From assembly GCF_901709675.1 (NCBI RefSeq), contig NC_051104.1, forward strand, positions 6,741,501-6,805,500: a stretch of DNA of 64,000 nt, read 5' to 3'. Origin of the DNA: Syngnathus acus. Taxonomy: Eukaryota > Chordata > Actinopteri > Syngnathiformes > Syngnathidae. Position numbers and translations under genes: made by a program. Below the pieces are notes generated by a model. It saw nothing but the letters and a program-made list of their open reading frames with translations. It was not told the DNA's origin and searched no databases. This document shows positions 1 through 14,200 of the stretch, in pieces; position 1 is the stretch's first letter, and each line of letters starts with the position of its first letter.

Positions 1-3000
1 CTTCACCCTTAAACGGCTTTTATTTATTTGACTTTTTTAAGCCCAATTAACCTGATGAAAAACCGAATTTCACAATCAAAACGCATCTCCACAAGAATTA
101 TGACACATCCACATCTGTGACTTCATTTGACTAATCCCTGACTTGGTGGAAAGTATCAAAGATAGCAAAGAGTGCTGTATGTAAACTTTCAACTTTTATC
201 TCTTCCCTCTTGGACTTTTTCTTAATACTTTATAATATCCTTCCATTTCCGAGGAGGAGGGATTGGTGCTGCCTCAGCAGCAGGCAGACAAAAGCGGCGA
301 GGAACATGGACAGAGATTCAGGGGCTTAGTGTCTATGCCAGGATGACCTCATATTGTTCCAAATGCTCACGGGACTAAAAAAAGCACCCATAGCGGAGGA
401 GCCTTGGCTTAGCGCGTAATACGTTATATGAATTTCTTACAGACGCAGACCACCCCCACAAGTTCACATCATTTCTCACTTGTTCGCTCTAATTCTTCCA
501 TCCCTTTCTCCTGCATTATTCTTTTGTTACCTTTGGTTGCACAAATCTTCAAATCAATTTCCTGGTGGGATCATGTGATAAATGTAATCATGCGTGTGCA
601 TCTTATTGTGAGATAAGTCAAAGGGTTTTTGTGAATGATTGCAAAGGTACATGAGGAGGAAGGGGGAAAAAAGGAAGACGTGATGTGGCAAAGAGAAGTG
701 TTGCGTAACGCTTAATACGTTGAGTAATTGCGCATCACTGTAAATGCTAATTTGGCGTCGTGACTGCTTGATTGATTCACAGATGAGAGTTCTAAAGTTG
801 CCAGCTTCAAATTCCAAACCCACCTCATATCAAACAGCTAAAAGCAGAACTGTGGTTGGAAAAATAAACCAAACAAATAAAAAGGCTCACACAATAACTG
901 AGCACAAGCAAACGTTCGACCACTCGCTAATTAAATGTCAAGCGCAATCATTTCTCAGAAAGAAAGAAATGTTTAAGTGTTTGAGCTGCACCGTGATGGG
1001 AAGCGGGCTCGGGAGCTGACAAGTTCACAGAGTTGGAGAGGCAGAAGAAATATAACAGAAACAAAGAGGTGTTAAAAGAAAAAAAGCTGATGGTTGACTC
1101 TTTGGGGATATGGAAGCACGCCTGAAGTGATAAAGCACATTTTAGCTTCAGTGAGGCAGACATGGATGGATTATGATGTAGTAAAGGTGTCTGCACTCCA
1201 GAAGTAGTTCGTTTCTCCAACAAGACACTCAGTTTCTTAAGTTGATCCAAATTACCATTTAGTCTACATCCTCTATTTTGTTTTTTATGGTATATATTTA
1301 TTTTCGAATTATGTTACAGAAAAGCGGAATCTGATAGTTAATTGGAATTGAAAGATGATACTTTGACCGTGTCTCACTAATATATAAAACTTTTTTTTTT
1401 GACTAACGACATAATTACTGATATTTTAAATGTGTGTTTTTATAACACTGTCTGTCTCAGTCTGAGACATTATGGAAATAAAGTACATTGGTAAGAGATG
1501 AAGAAAGAATAAAATAAGTCTGATGATTTAAGTCAATAGGAATGTGGATGATGTGTCCTCGGTGGGTTACATATAAAATCGGTAAAATAGAAGAAATATA
1601 AGAGTGACTCATTTATAACGGCAACAGGACAATTAAAGAGATGGAGCTTGAAAAGTGCTTGTCAGCTTGCGGCCTCTGCGTTGATGCCTTCAATTTACTC
1701 CGTAGGATTTTGTCAAGTGGTTTTAAGTAGACTACTTTAATAAAACTATTCTGGATTCTGATGATTTTATTTTTTTACACCCACTCGACTGAATCAAAGT
1801 GAGTAAATTAGACAATAAAAGTTTTCCCAGTGTATTAAGGCTTTGTGACGAGAGCCGTTCGGCGAGGAGCAGATGGCTTTTTAAATGGTGTGCTTGTCGA
1901 ATGGTTTGCGGAGCGGCCATCTTTGTCATTATTCAAACAGAGAATCATTTGCATCCCTAGAGTATTTGATATTTGGTTGAGATTGAAAGTTTTTGCCTCG
2001 AAGATTTGTTCCCATGGAGAGGAAAGTGTGATGCATATCAAAATGCTGTTGCCTGATTTGTTTGTTTCCCATTTGTGTCTTTTAAATCTCATAAATGTAT
2101 ACCGAGCACCTGTTATCTCCTGCATGCTCTCAATATGCCACCCATCTTTTATGAGGCGAGATATGAGAGAAAAATATTTCATTGCTTGGGGACTGTTCTC
2201 ACTGTAATATATTTGTATTTTGTTCTCCTTACACCCAGTTGGAGCATGATATATGCATGGCATTGACAGCAGTAATGCTTCATATTTGAAATCTGCAAAT
2301 AATCTTCCTTCATTGCTTATTTTTCTTGCCCCCCCCCCCCTTCTTTTGGATGTTATGAAATTCTCTGCTTATATTCATCAAGCATTCCCCTTGGGGAATC
2401 ATGACGCCATAGATCAAGTCGTAGGGAAAAAAAAAACTCAAACAGAAATATAAAACGGCAAGAAAATGATTATTTGTTTGTTCATCTATAGCAGGGATCT
2501 TCAAATTGGTGTAGCGGCGATCGTGCAGATCCACAGACAATTGCAGTCAAATAAAGATAAAGTACTGTATCTGCACTGTCTCACAGCCTTTTTTTTCTCC
2601 CTCTCTCTCTTGCTCTAGCTATCTATCTTTCTGTCTATCTGTCATGCTGTCGGTCGGTCGGTGTGTCGGTCAGTCGGTCTGTCTATTCTCACAAGCCAAT
2701 TACACACTTGGAACTAAATTAATCTGTTCAGAAAAAGTTTCATAGTCACAAAAGAAAAAAAAAAGCTGACTGTCAAAGTCAAACAGGGCTAATATTAATC
2801 AAACTAGTTACAATGAAGCCGCTCCACTGAGGACATAATTGTGTCCGCCATATAAAGAATCCAAAAGCACATCTTGTGAATGCATCATTTTGTCATCACT
2901 ATAGAAGCTAAATAATACCTATTATTCTATATTCATCATCCATTTTTTTACTCCCTTGTGAAAAACATTTTGCTGACACGTTGCTGATGCGCCGACATTA

Positions 3001-4576
3001 CTGAAAGAATGGAATATATCAATTTAAGAATCTGAGCAGCACAAAAAAAATATAAAACTCAGCATCAATTAACGTGAAGTGGAAATGGGGGAAGAAGTTG
3101 CTAGCTTTCTCTTTTCATTCGTTCCTCAATGACATTCTAAATCCATCCAACACAGTCAAACAGCACCTGGTGTATTGGCAAACACAACAGTAATCAACTT
3201 CCCAACTCCAACTAATCACCTCAACTCTTTTCTTGCGTCATTGTTCTCCTAATTAGAATCATATATCAGAGGCATAAACAAAAAGCATCTGGTGCACCAC
3301 AGAGTCATTATTTTTTTTCATGTGTTTGTTATGTCGAAACACCTTCGAGGCAAAATCATTGCGCAAGTGGTGTTGAACATCTGGAGTCAACTCATTCAAA
3401 TGCAGCCTGCTTAAACATTTAGCAGCCGCTTGTCAGGTTTCCATCCCCTCTTTTGGGTAATAACCGCCACAGTTTAAAAGTAAAGTACGACTCAGTTTGC
3501 GTGTCATCAAATATAAGCCACATTTAATTGTAATATTACAGTTTAAAATGTGTGTGAGCAGCAAACGGGGACATACTTTCTGCCTCGAGGAAGATCTTTA
3601 TGAGGAGTTCCAAACTGCTGAGCAAAAAAATCATTTTGTCGGTCCACGCTTACATTTGGGCAGTGCTAAGGAGAAGATGGTTACCCTGACCTTGGGAACA
3701 CAGGGCGAATCATATTCTGGAATCATTTTACAAAGTCTTTATTATATATATATATATTTTTTTTTTACAGGCCAGATAATGCTAAAAATGTCAACTGGCT
3801 GATATAGCTGATCCATTCATTTACTTAATCTGCAATAATCGCGATCGTCATCATTCCCGTTTGATGTGCACCAGTGGTTCATTGCTTCAACAGATCAGAT
3901 AGCCTCAATTTGAACTCAGAAATGTCTATAATATATTACAGCACTTCCTATTAAAAGGCATCCTAGGTTCTGTATAACAGGGCATTTTGATTTATTGAAA
4001 GTGAAATAGTGAAATGATGGTTTGCCTTTGCTGAGGAGTCAGTTGAAAAACAATATAGAACCTAAATGGACACTTTCAAAGCATTCTTTGTGAATACTAA
4101 TGCATACCACAACAACAAACTCGTATGTAATATTTATCTTCCCTTTTCTCATCGGTCCTCGACACAATTTCCTTACAAATGGATCCATAATCTACTCGTG
4201 GCTATATTTCTTGCCGAGCATATCAAAGCACATGGACTCCAATGTGCTCAGACAGCCAAATAACCCTCTCTCAGGATCACATTTGGTCAAAAACAGAGAG
4301 AGAAAAAAAAAAAGAAAAGCCTCACGTCCCCTTCACGCACCAACAATAAATAGATCACAGCCCGACTCCAGTAGCAAAGTGCCCTACAGGGGGAGTTTAA
4401 GATTTATTTGTACTTCTAATGGTTGCCGGTGCCACCAACTCAATGCCAACTGAAACCAGAAATGAAATCATTTCAGTCAAAATAGCATCACTGAAAATAA
4501 ATGTAATGCTCACAAGTAAATCAATCAATAGCAATTGATGGCTACTTTATACATTAATCCTAAAAATGTGATTACC

Positions 4577-4694
4577 TGTCAATATTGGATATTCCGTCAT
4601 CTGTATTGAAACAACTGTAAGAAAAGTTTTGGAAAAAACGGCACCACTTTTCATTTGTAGCTTTTATACAGAATATGTTTATCCAATATTGACA
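4577..4694. repeat. 118-bp unit bounded by 14-bp inverted repeats
   Basis: The sequence TGTCAATATTGGAT at 4577-4590 reappears as its exact reverse complement at 4681-4694. The interval between them has no coding potential. It could be a small MITE-like remnant or a chance AT-rich hairpin. No target-site duplication is obvious. Confidence 0.35.
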
Positions 4695-7600
4695 TTTTCG
4701 GATCTCAAGATATTGCCTCATGACAATATGATTTCAAAAGAAAGAAAATGCAATTTCTTTCCCCTCAAAGGATAATGAAAGGATCTTCACCTTTCATTTT
4801 TCCCTTATCCGCTATATCAACGCAGTGAGTAACTTGGCCACAAAGGAGGAAATAAAATTATTCATTGTTTCTATATTCAGACATACATAGATATTTAGAT
4901 TTTACATATTAACATTTCACCTTACAAATAATAATACCCTCACAAAAAATATCCATATATGTAATCCTTTTAATGGAATATTCTAAATGGGATTAAATGA
5001 TGCACATTGATTCTTTATGTAAAGACTAATTTTCATGGAACGGGAGACTCTTTGAAGGTTCAAAAGACCTGTTTCGAAGCCAGTATTTTATCGAGAAAAA
5101 TAAAGATGCCTCGAGGACGTCTGTGGATGTCACTCATCTTCCCATTGCGGACCTCATATTTTTTGTTTTGATTTAATTCAGGCTGCCGCGACTGCTCCTC
5201 TACTGATTGCGCTCAAGTGGTCAATCAGTTCACCACAATTAACCAGATTCTTTCCAATCAATGTCTCCATTATTATGCTCACCCTAGACCTGATCAAGTT
5301 CATGAACTCTTCTTTCTAAAATTCCCTGCTTTGTGCAACACAAGGAGAAGAGATGCCTCATCTCCTCATGACATCTCTCCCAAGAAGCTTCCCTGCAGGA
5401 AGTCAGCCGCTTCCAGACAAGTCCAGTACCCTGATCTCCAAGATACTACTGACCTTCACCGATACCTCCCCCTCAGGTTGTAATTCACACAATTCCTTTT
5501 CAGTGTTACCTTCTCTTGCCTCACTCCATTCATGCACCCTGGCCTGTATTACATCATTTGCTAATGTGCACCTCGCTTAGTGCCAGAGCCTTGGTACAGA
5601 ACCAGAGGCCTTGCTGATTAATAAAACATCCTGTAAATCATATCTTGTGATTATAGTCCAGCAGTCATGAGGCGCCCCCCCCCCTTGGAACACTGTTGGA
5701 CTCATCAAGGTCACACACATCTATATGTACATAATCACCCCCTTGCCCTTGTGCTGGAGTTAAAAGACTTGCCACATCCATGTCAACATCCTGCATCTCT
5801 CATTATTCTTGCGGCCACTTTCAAAGTTCTCAGGTATACCCGGAGTAATTTTGAGTCTGTCTTTTCCCACTGTGGACTATTTGTTAGACAGAAATTGCCT
5901 TCCAAACAGCACACTGTGCACAAAGGGCTGAAAACAACTCCTCCGTTTAGCCCGTGTCTTGTTCAGGCTGAACTCAAATAGGTCATCACTATGGAAAAAT
6001 GGAAAAGAAAAATGGCCTACTTAGTCCCTCGAGTTCAACTGCACATGCCCTCTTAAAACCCAGTAATGGTTGAAGGAGATTACACCAAACAGTGGAGATA
6101 CATGAGGATGCTTTGACAAGATGATTTTTTCCAGTTGACCCGTAAACAAGTAATAAAAAAAGTTATAATTCTGTTGAACTACCGTAGTTTGTTATATGTC
6201 ACCTATTAAGATTTAAACAAGTATCATATAAACTACATCTAAATTGTGTTGAATATGAAGAAGATGAGAATGCAACGAGAAAACTAACACTATCATTACT
6301 GGAAAGCGATGGACATAAAATGTCAGGGAGGAGTAGGAGATCTAATTTAATATCCGTAGGGGTTAAACTTGGGGGGTGGGGGGGGATCATTCCTCTCAAT
6401 GACTAATCCAGTCAAACGGGAATTTATTCATAGATGTATCTATAATGCATGCCTAAAGGATGAATGACTCCTCGTGCATCTGCACATTGCACAAGTGTGT
6501 GTATGTGCATGCATGTATGTTTGTGTGTGTGCATATGTCTGTGTGTCCCTCCTATGTGCAGTGTGTCAGGAGGCCCGGAGAACTGCTGATTGATGAGAGC
6601 GAGTTTGTTTTAACGAGCCCCCACAGTGGATTCACCTTGAGAGGGATTTGGTTCCACACTTTGCGTGCCTTCAACTGTTGTCTCAATTGATCTGAGGCGT
6701 GCAACTTCACTACAATATGCATGTTCCTGCTGTCTGTTTACATGTTTGAGTATCAGCAGGGGGGATTTTGGGCAAAGGAAGGGAGTATGTGAGTCGACGC
6801 ATATCTGGGGTGTCTGGATCTGATGTGTATTGCATATCTTTATCTCTTCATTTGAGGTTTAATTATGTATTTCTTTGAATGATAATCATTACTTTTCATT
6901 GAATCCAGAGTAGAGGCATGAGATGATAAAAATATATGAAGTATATTTAGGGGGATTTAGTTTGAGAGGGCACAAGATTTATTTGAGGGGGGCCAGGCCC
7001 CCTTTTGCCTCTGCCGAGACTCAGCTCTGTTCCCACTACTGCTGTTAATAAAACAACAAAAATGTTGAGTTCATTTCAGGAGCAGGAGGAAAAGGCACTT
7101 CTATTTTTGGCCTCTAGATGTCCCTATACCTTAAGTCTTCCACTTTTCCTATCTGAAAAGCTTCCTTGTTTGCCCTCGTTGACTGTTTACATCGTCCATG
7201 GCGGAAGTATCGCGGCCCAGTAAGTTCTGCCTTTGCCAAATAATATTAATGTTCACATTTAAACATGGATCTGTTTTTTTTTTCAGAGGCAGGTCATACC
7301 TGGATTTAATTCGAGAGAATGAATATATTTTTTCAATAAAAGATCACGAGCCGACCGGTGTGCACGCTTGTTGTGATGTAAACACTGCAATGCATTGGCC
7401 ATGCTGGCTGGATAAATGATGAATTTTGCCTGTTTAATTTGTCTCTTATTAGAGCAACATGTTTTAGGATCCGGCAGATTTTTTATTTATGGTTAAGCCA
7501 TAAACAACAACAACACGTGAATACAGTTTTTTTTATATTCTTTTCCCCTTTGTTGTTAAATCTAAAATGACCCACTAAAATTATGCTAGGTTTAATTTGA

Positions 7601-7701
7601 TTTTTGGAGTGAAGTAAGAGAACTAATCTAGTGCAGTAATAAGTAACAAAAATGATTAATGATTAATTATGTTCAACTTTATGGCAAGTCTGCGTGTGTG
7701 T

Positions 7702-7719
7702 GGGGGGGGGGGGGGGGGG
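7702..7719. repeat. Poly-G tract (18 G)
   Basis: An uninterrupted run of G follows a short GT repeat. It is one of many G/C homopolymers of 10 or more bases in this window; others lie near 2331, 17663, 22190, 25061, 26653, 30371, 43541, 49382 and 52357. Confidence 0.9.
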
Positions 7720-8207
7720 CGTGTCACTGAATGAATACATATACGAAGTATAGGGAACACTCACTACACTGCTTTTTCTATGCAAGGTGGAGAAGATCGG
7801 AGAAAATGTACTATATGTGAGTATCTTTGCAGCAACATTGTGTTAAAGAGAAATACATTTCAATATTTCCCCTATATTTGAAATGTCTTCTCTTCACCTC
7901 AATGCTGTTCTTGAATTTGCTCTTGCTACTTGGTTGTCACACCGTTTTTTTTGTCACTCACATTTTGTTGCTACAGTGACGGTCGCTGCTGTTCTGTTGT
8001 ATTTATTTCTTATGGCATTATTTTATTCATTAACCAATTGTGTCAAAATCATCTGTATCGCATTGCATGTAAGAATAGATTTCTCCCCCGCTCACTAGCG
8101 AATGTGAGAAAATATTCAAGACAAGAAGAAAAAAACAAAGTCAAAGACCTGTCCTCCACTCCACAGATCCTGGCGAGTTGTCTGATTGAAGACGTGCTCC
8201 TGCAGTC

Positions 8208-11200
8208 ATGGATGAAGAGCTGTCACTTTTGGAGTGCCTGCTGCCCTCAGGTGCTTCTCACCCCTGTTGCTGTAAACACACATGCAGTCAGTCAAAAACG
8301 CATTGAAAAACACCCCGAGGAAATTAAAAACATCACACAAGCACCAGTAGCGTGCAGCACACTACAACCAAATTTCAGGAGAATCTTATTCATGCTTTTA
8401 TCTCCAATCGACTTGATTTTTCAAACATCAAACAGCTACAGATCATTCATGCCATTGTCCAAAGTCCATTAATATCAGCAGTTTATGAATCTTGTCCTGA
8501 AACAAATATTTGACTTGACTATACTTCACTATATGAGATATGCTTTATCAGTTGTTAGCTTCTGTTAAGTGGAAAGTTGCAAAGTTGTCAAGTGAACTAC
8601 ACACACACACACACACACAGGTATTAATTCAAAAACATGGCAAAAATGTTTTTCAATGATTCACTTTTTCCACACAAAAAGCAACAATATTAAAAATGCA
8701 TGGAAAACGATTTCTAAAGGCAAACAAGAGTGGAAGATAAATGGAATACAGTGTGAAGGTGAAGCTGGTGCTGTAATCTTTGGCCCATTAATGCGATTGG
8801 AGCAATTCTGGTTTTACTTTGTCAAGGATGCAGACGTTCCCATTATTTATTTATTTTTTGCTCCCCGCAGATAGAAAAATGGCAATTGCAAAGTAGCAGT
8901 CTGGAAATCTGCATTGGCAGTGGAGCAAAAGGAGGAGAGAGAAAAAAAGTGGAGGCAAGATAGATGAGGGAGGAGGTGAACTAGATTTGTGAAACAATTT
9001 ATCCCAGGACAGGGACTTTGACAATGAAGCATGGACATTCTTAAGACAGGAAGCAAAGAAGCGATGAGCTGACATGTTTTTGTTATTGTGCTACTTTTAT
9101 AGGGCCATGTTGCCATGTAATTGCAGATGGTGTACAACCCAAGGTCATAGTATTCAAAGTTCTTACTGTGGCCATACATTGAGCACACATATCATATCTA
9201 CTGCGAGTAATATCTAGCTTTCGGTTTTAAGCCTCAACGTTTTCTTTTTTTGTTGCTGAGGACAGGCAAATAATCAAATTATCAATCATACACACAGCAC
9301 CACACTGCGTTCTTAAAAGTCTGGTTAATCATTCAAATATGGAAGCATTCATTTTGTCCTCATTTAAATTCACACCGTTCTCTTCATCTGACTGCAGGCA
9401 AACAGAAGATCGGTTTGATCATCTTGAATCAGCCTTTGAATAAGGATCACCTTCACATACTATGGAGTAAAGGTACACCCTTTTCATTTATGGTCCATGT
9501 GTATGCAGATGTACACTGACCCTTCCCTCTGTACTCTGCGTTTTTTTCATCCTTATGTCTCTGTCGAATATAAATATGAACTAAAAGTGTCAATTCAAGA
9601 AACGGAAGATAGATGTTGGTTTGTAAAAATGAAAGTGAGAAGACAAAATCAAAATAGTGTATAAAATATTCATTTGAGAGATGTCACCAATTTTGTCCGT
9701 CTTATTTCTTCAGGCAGGTTGTTTCGAGAAAGTCGAGACCCCCAATGGAGATCCCCTTATCACCTTTAATTTTAAGACTTGACTTTGGTGCAACCAGGGG
9801 GCAATTGCTCAAGTATCTGAGGCTGCAGGCTGGTTCAGAAGGGGTTAAACATTTGATTAGGCAGCTTGGAGCCAAACCATGTTTTAAAATGACAGTGGAT
9901 CCCCCGTTATTCGCAGAGGATAAGGACTGAAGTGATTATACATAATTCCCCATAATAACACTATTAAACCATAAACATACCACAATTTGGCGTGGAAAGT
10001 TTATGTTTGATAAAACACTTTTGACCCGATTTATTTTCAATGAATTGATGAACCCTCTAAAAACGATACAACCCAGTGCACATTTCTGCACATTCAAAGT
10101 CAATGAATTTCTTTTTTTGCTCTGATGCTCAATTTGAACTTAATTTGCTTTATTTGCCCAACACCTCCCTGAAATCCTCTTTACATTCATTAGCGGTGAG
10201 CTTGTGTTCCCCTGTTGCTTTTAGCTCACAAGCGCTATGAAGACTTTGTGCTGTGCCAAATGTGCTACCTTGTCACTGAACATGACCCCTTCCCTGCCCT
10301 CTGATCACATTCCCTGTGCGATGCCTTTTAATTACATATTCATGAGAAATAACCTACCTTTCTGCACGGCAAAGTTTTTTTGAAAACTCCAGCCTCTCCT
10401 TGACTGCAGCAATTATCATATTCAGAAAAGTGCTAATTTGAAGTCCCTCTGCACTGCTACAGACTGAATATTCAGCATGAATGTCTTGCCCTTAGACACA
10501 CAATCTACTGTGACTCTCTTGAAAAGAAAACAAATTGCAAATCTGAAATCTTATGAGCCATAAACATTACCAGTAACAGTTGATGTGGAAGTAATAATCA
10601 CAACAAAGTTGTACCTAAACAACTTTATACCAACTCTTAATGTGCAACCGATTGCAGGCCTTTCTTTCTTTCAATTGTTATTTGTGCATTTGATTTGCAA
10701 GGTCTCAAGGTGACCACCTATGCTCAATGCATTCATTAGATTCTGCATATGTTGACAAACTTCACACCAGATGCCGCTTTTGGTTGTTGAATTATGCAGA
10801 CACAAGTGCACAACTCTCTGCTGGTGCGTGCCACGATCGATAAATAAATTAGCCAAAGCTAGACCTCCGCATTCAGACCATTTGCATCCCAGCCTGTAAG
10901 ACCTTATTAATATTTTGGACGGTTGATTGTGGGGGGAAAAAAACTAAAAACATTTGTGCCCTGGAAGCATGATTAATTAAGTCTCAGTTTAATGACTTGC
11001 CAGTTGTTGCACAGTTTATACATGCACGTTAGCGGCTTACAGAATGGCTCCAATAGTATAGCAATTTTCAAACGCTATTTTCTGTTGGAGGGCATTTGGA
11101 TCATTATAAAGATTAGAAAAGCTATGACCTTGCAGCAGTCTCAAATGTTGCAGCACCATGGAAATCTCAAAGCGTCTATATTCATAAAAAAAAAAAATGT

Positions 11201-14200
11201 TTTTGCCGTGTGCCTCGGAAATAATCCGAGGCACTTTATCATTTATTTATGAGTTCAATGACAAACAAAACCCCACACAATACTACAGAAAATGCTCATT
11301 ATCGAAAGGGGTTACATTTTTAGGGAGAGAAACTCTCTTACATGTTGCTTATCCAATATTGTTGTATAATGGAAAATTAACACGTCCACTTAATTAATCT
11401 CACGTGATGTATTGATGGATTAATTTTGAGGCAATATGTTTCAGGAGATTTTGATTCTACTTTAATCTGTGTGACATTTGGGACTTGAGTCTTTCACTGC
11501 AACTTTCACAATATGAATTTTAAAAAGCAGTGATGTTTTTTTTTTTTTTTTTAATCAACTGGCTAAAGCCTCCTCATGAGATAACGGAGGTCTTTCCATT
11601 GTCAGTCACGCATTTATAGAGATGCTGCTGTCTTTGTGTTGGTTTGAAATATTTTAATTATGTGGTAGAAAGGAATTTTCTTATCTGGTTTGCCACAAAA
11701 AAGTGCAGGTTCTCTACTTCTTCTGGGTGGAGAGAGAATATCAAGGACAATCAACAATGAAACACTGTGCTGGGAAATCATTAGGCTACTCTGATAGTTT
11801 GTTGATGACTACTATGGGTATTTTGTGTCATTCTGCACATTAATACATATTCTGGCATATTTTGTGAGTAGAACACTGGATGTAATTAAAAAGAAATCAT
11901 CACACAGGATGACACTTTGTATACCATCAGGACTGCTGTGAGTTAGATTAGACCCATCAAACATTCAGTGCGGCTTGATGTTGGGATGTGCCAATTTGGA
12001 ATATTTCTTCTCGCATCTTTTCAAATAACGTTTGAGGGAAAGTTTGGGTGGGATTTTAAAGTGCCACAAGCAATGCCGAAGAAGAGGCTTTTCTTATCAG
12101 TTTTGCTCCTGGCTCATACTTGCTCATGGGACATCTGATGAGACGACTGAAAAGGCGTCATGGCGGATCATAGATCTCTTCGCAGCTTGAAAGTGAAAAT
12201 CTCTAACACGATATGCCATGTATTAATAGTGCTTATGGGCTAAACAGATGTTAGGTCTGGCGTGGTATGTGTGTGTGTCACTCTTCAGGTTGTAGTTCAC
12301 ATAGCGGCACCGCAGCCAGGTCTCCGCCCCCCCACCGACCCGATGAAATCCCCACATGCATTGAGTATACTTCAGACTTGTGATGTGCTGCCCCTGGGCT
12401 CCCTTCATCACCCCTGGGAGAGGTTGAGCAGCAGGGCGCCAAGAAGCTACAGGAGTGTAGAATACCGATCAAAGGGGAGCTCAAACAGGTGCCGGGTGAG
12501 ATGTTGGGAAGTGGAAACAAGCTGCTTATCTCACTCGCGCACCTTCTCACCCACATCTAGTCTATCAGTCAACCACGTTCTCCTTCAATCACTCACCCAT
12601 TGACTTTACTTGCACTCAGACACGCTGCAATAACTTAATGAGGCAATCATGGCAGGTGACGCTTTGAATTAGATCCAAATTGTGCATCCCCCCCCCCAAG
12701 TGCTCCATGTTATCATTTGTTGATGTGAAACGGCTTGTTGAGGTCTGGAACGATCACACACTAGTTAGTCAAGCATCGTCTTTGCAATCAAAGATGGAGG
12801 AGGAAGTAGTGTGTAAAAAATGTGTCACAATGTAGAGGAAAAAAATATATACAGATATATATGTATGTATACACACACACATACACACTTCCAGGCAAAC
12901 ATGGAAAGAAATATATGAGATGAATCAAACAGCTGTGCAAGTGTTCACCCTCTCTTTGGTGCACACTAGAGTTACTTGCACAAGGTATGAGTGGAAAAAG
13001 CAGGGCTAGATCTTTGAAGTCTTTCCCTTGTGTGCACCCTAACAGCCCCGAACATAAAAGGGCTCTTTAAAAAAAAAAAGGGTCTGTCTGTTCGATTTGA
13101 ATTGAATAGGAGCCATGAAAGAGAATACATTTGCAAATACTTTGCATCTCATTTTGAGGAACTCTATCAGTCATTAAAGAAAATACAGCAAACATATTCA
13201 TTTTTTCTGCTTTTAAAAGCAGAACAGGTCATAATTGCATGTTAAAAGAGTGAAATTAGCAGTACAGAAGAAAGGTGTTCTCAAGCCGCATTTTGCTTGT
13301 GCTGCAAAAGCAAGTCACAAATAAATACACGCAGTGTTTTTCATCATCCAGTCTACTGCTTGTGACAGTAACTATGCCGTATCACGACACAGCGAGCTCC
13401 TGTTCACATCTTGCTGTCTCTTCATAGCTCTTTTGACGGCATGTGCTGATGGTGGTGCCAATCACCTGTATAACATCACCGGAAAGAGTGACAGGTAAGT
13501 CTGCAAAAGTTTTCCTCTATTTACAGAATCATAATTAGTTTCTGTGTATTTTTTGTATTGATTGATTTTTTTCCCCCCAAATATGATAAGTGACTATAAA
13601 TGATTATAGGGCTGCCACTAATGATTATTTTAATAATTGATTAATCGATTAAAGAAAAAGGTCACCAAGTATTGGGCAATCAAGCAAATGAAGATGATTC
13701 ACTTTTTTTTCTCCTGAATGGACTAAATGCATTTAAAACAAAACCGGAAAGCTCACTTACGATATTAATTGACAAAATGAGCATTTACAGTATAATTATA
13801 GTATGTGGTTTCAGTTATTTCTAATTTTTTAGAATTTGTTTCTCATTTTTGTTATGCAATAATGACCTTGGTGTACATGGGAAAATGATACCAAGGCTGT
13901 TTTGCACATTTTGCACCCAAATGCTGTATGCTACGATATCTGGCTAATGGAAAACTGCTGTTCGCACTAAGATGGCTCTGGTGCCTCTGTGGTCCCTGAA
14001 GTGTTCAGACTTTCACATTAACACTTCAAGTTTGAACATGAATGTGTTCTTTAAAGGCTGTTGATGAAAATGAGGGTTTGACCTCTCGTTTTCCGCAACC
14101 GTTAAGGGACACCAAGTTTAGGGTGTGTTTTAATAGTCAAGGTCGGTTTGAAACAGAGTCCCACAAGATTTCATCCTTTATTCAAAATAGTTGAAAGCAC

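Larger units (their letters stand above)
1..8207. other. Upstream non-coding region of tpk1
   Basis: No exon of a recognisable protein could be supported on either strand. Open frames here are short, low in complexity and unlike any family I know. The stretch holds pyrimidine-rich simple sequence near 2581-2690 (CT runs followed by TCGG repeats), a C tract near 2331, an 18-base G tract at 7702-7719 and a short inverted-repeat pair at 4577-4694. The 5' untranslated exon and promoter of tpk1 should lie in this part or further left, but I cannot place them. Confidence 0.6.

Noticed and set aside
7883-8472. Open frames around the first tpk1 exon (up to 180 codons)
   Set aside because: Only 8208-8250 matches tpk1; the longer frames run through introns and low-complexity sequence.
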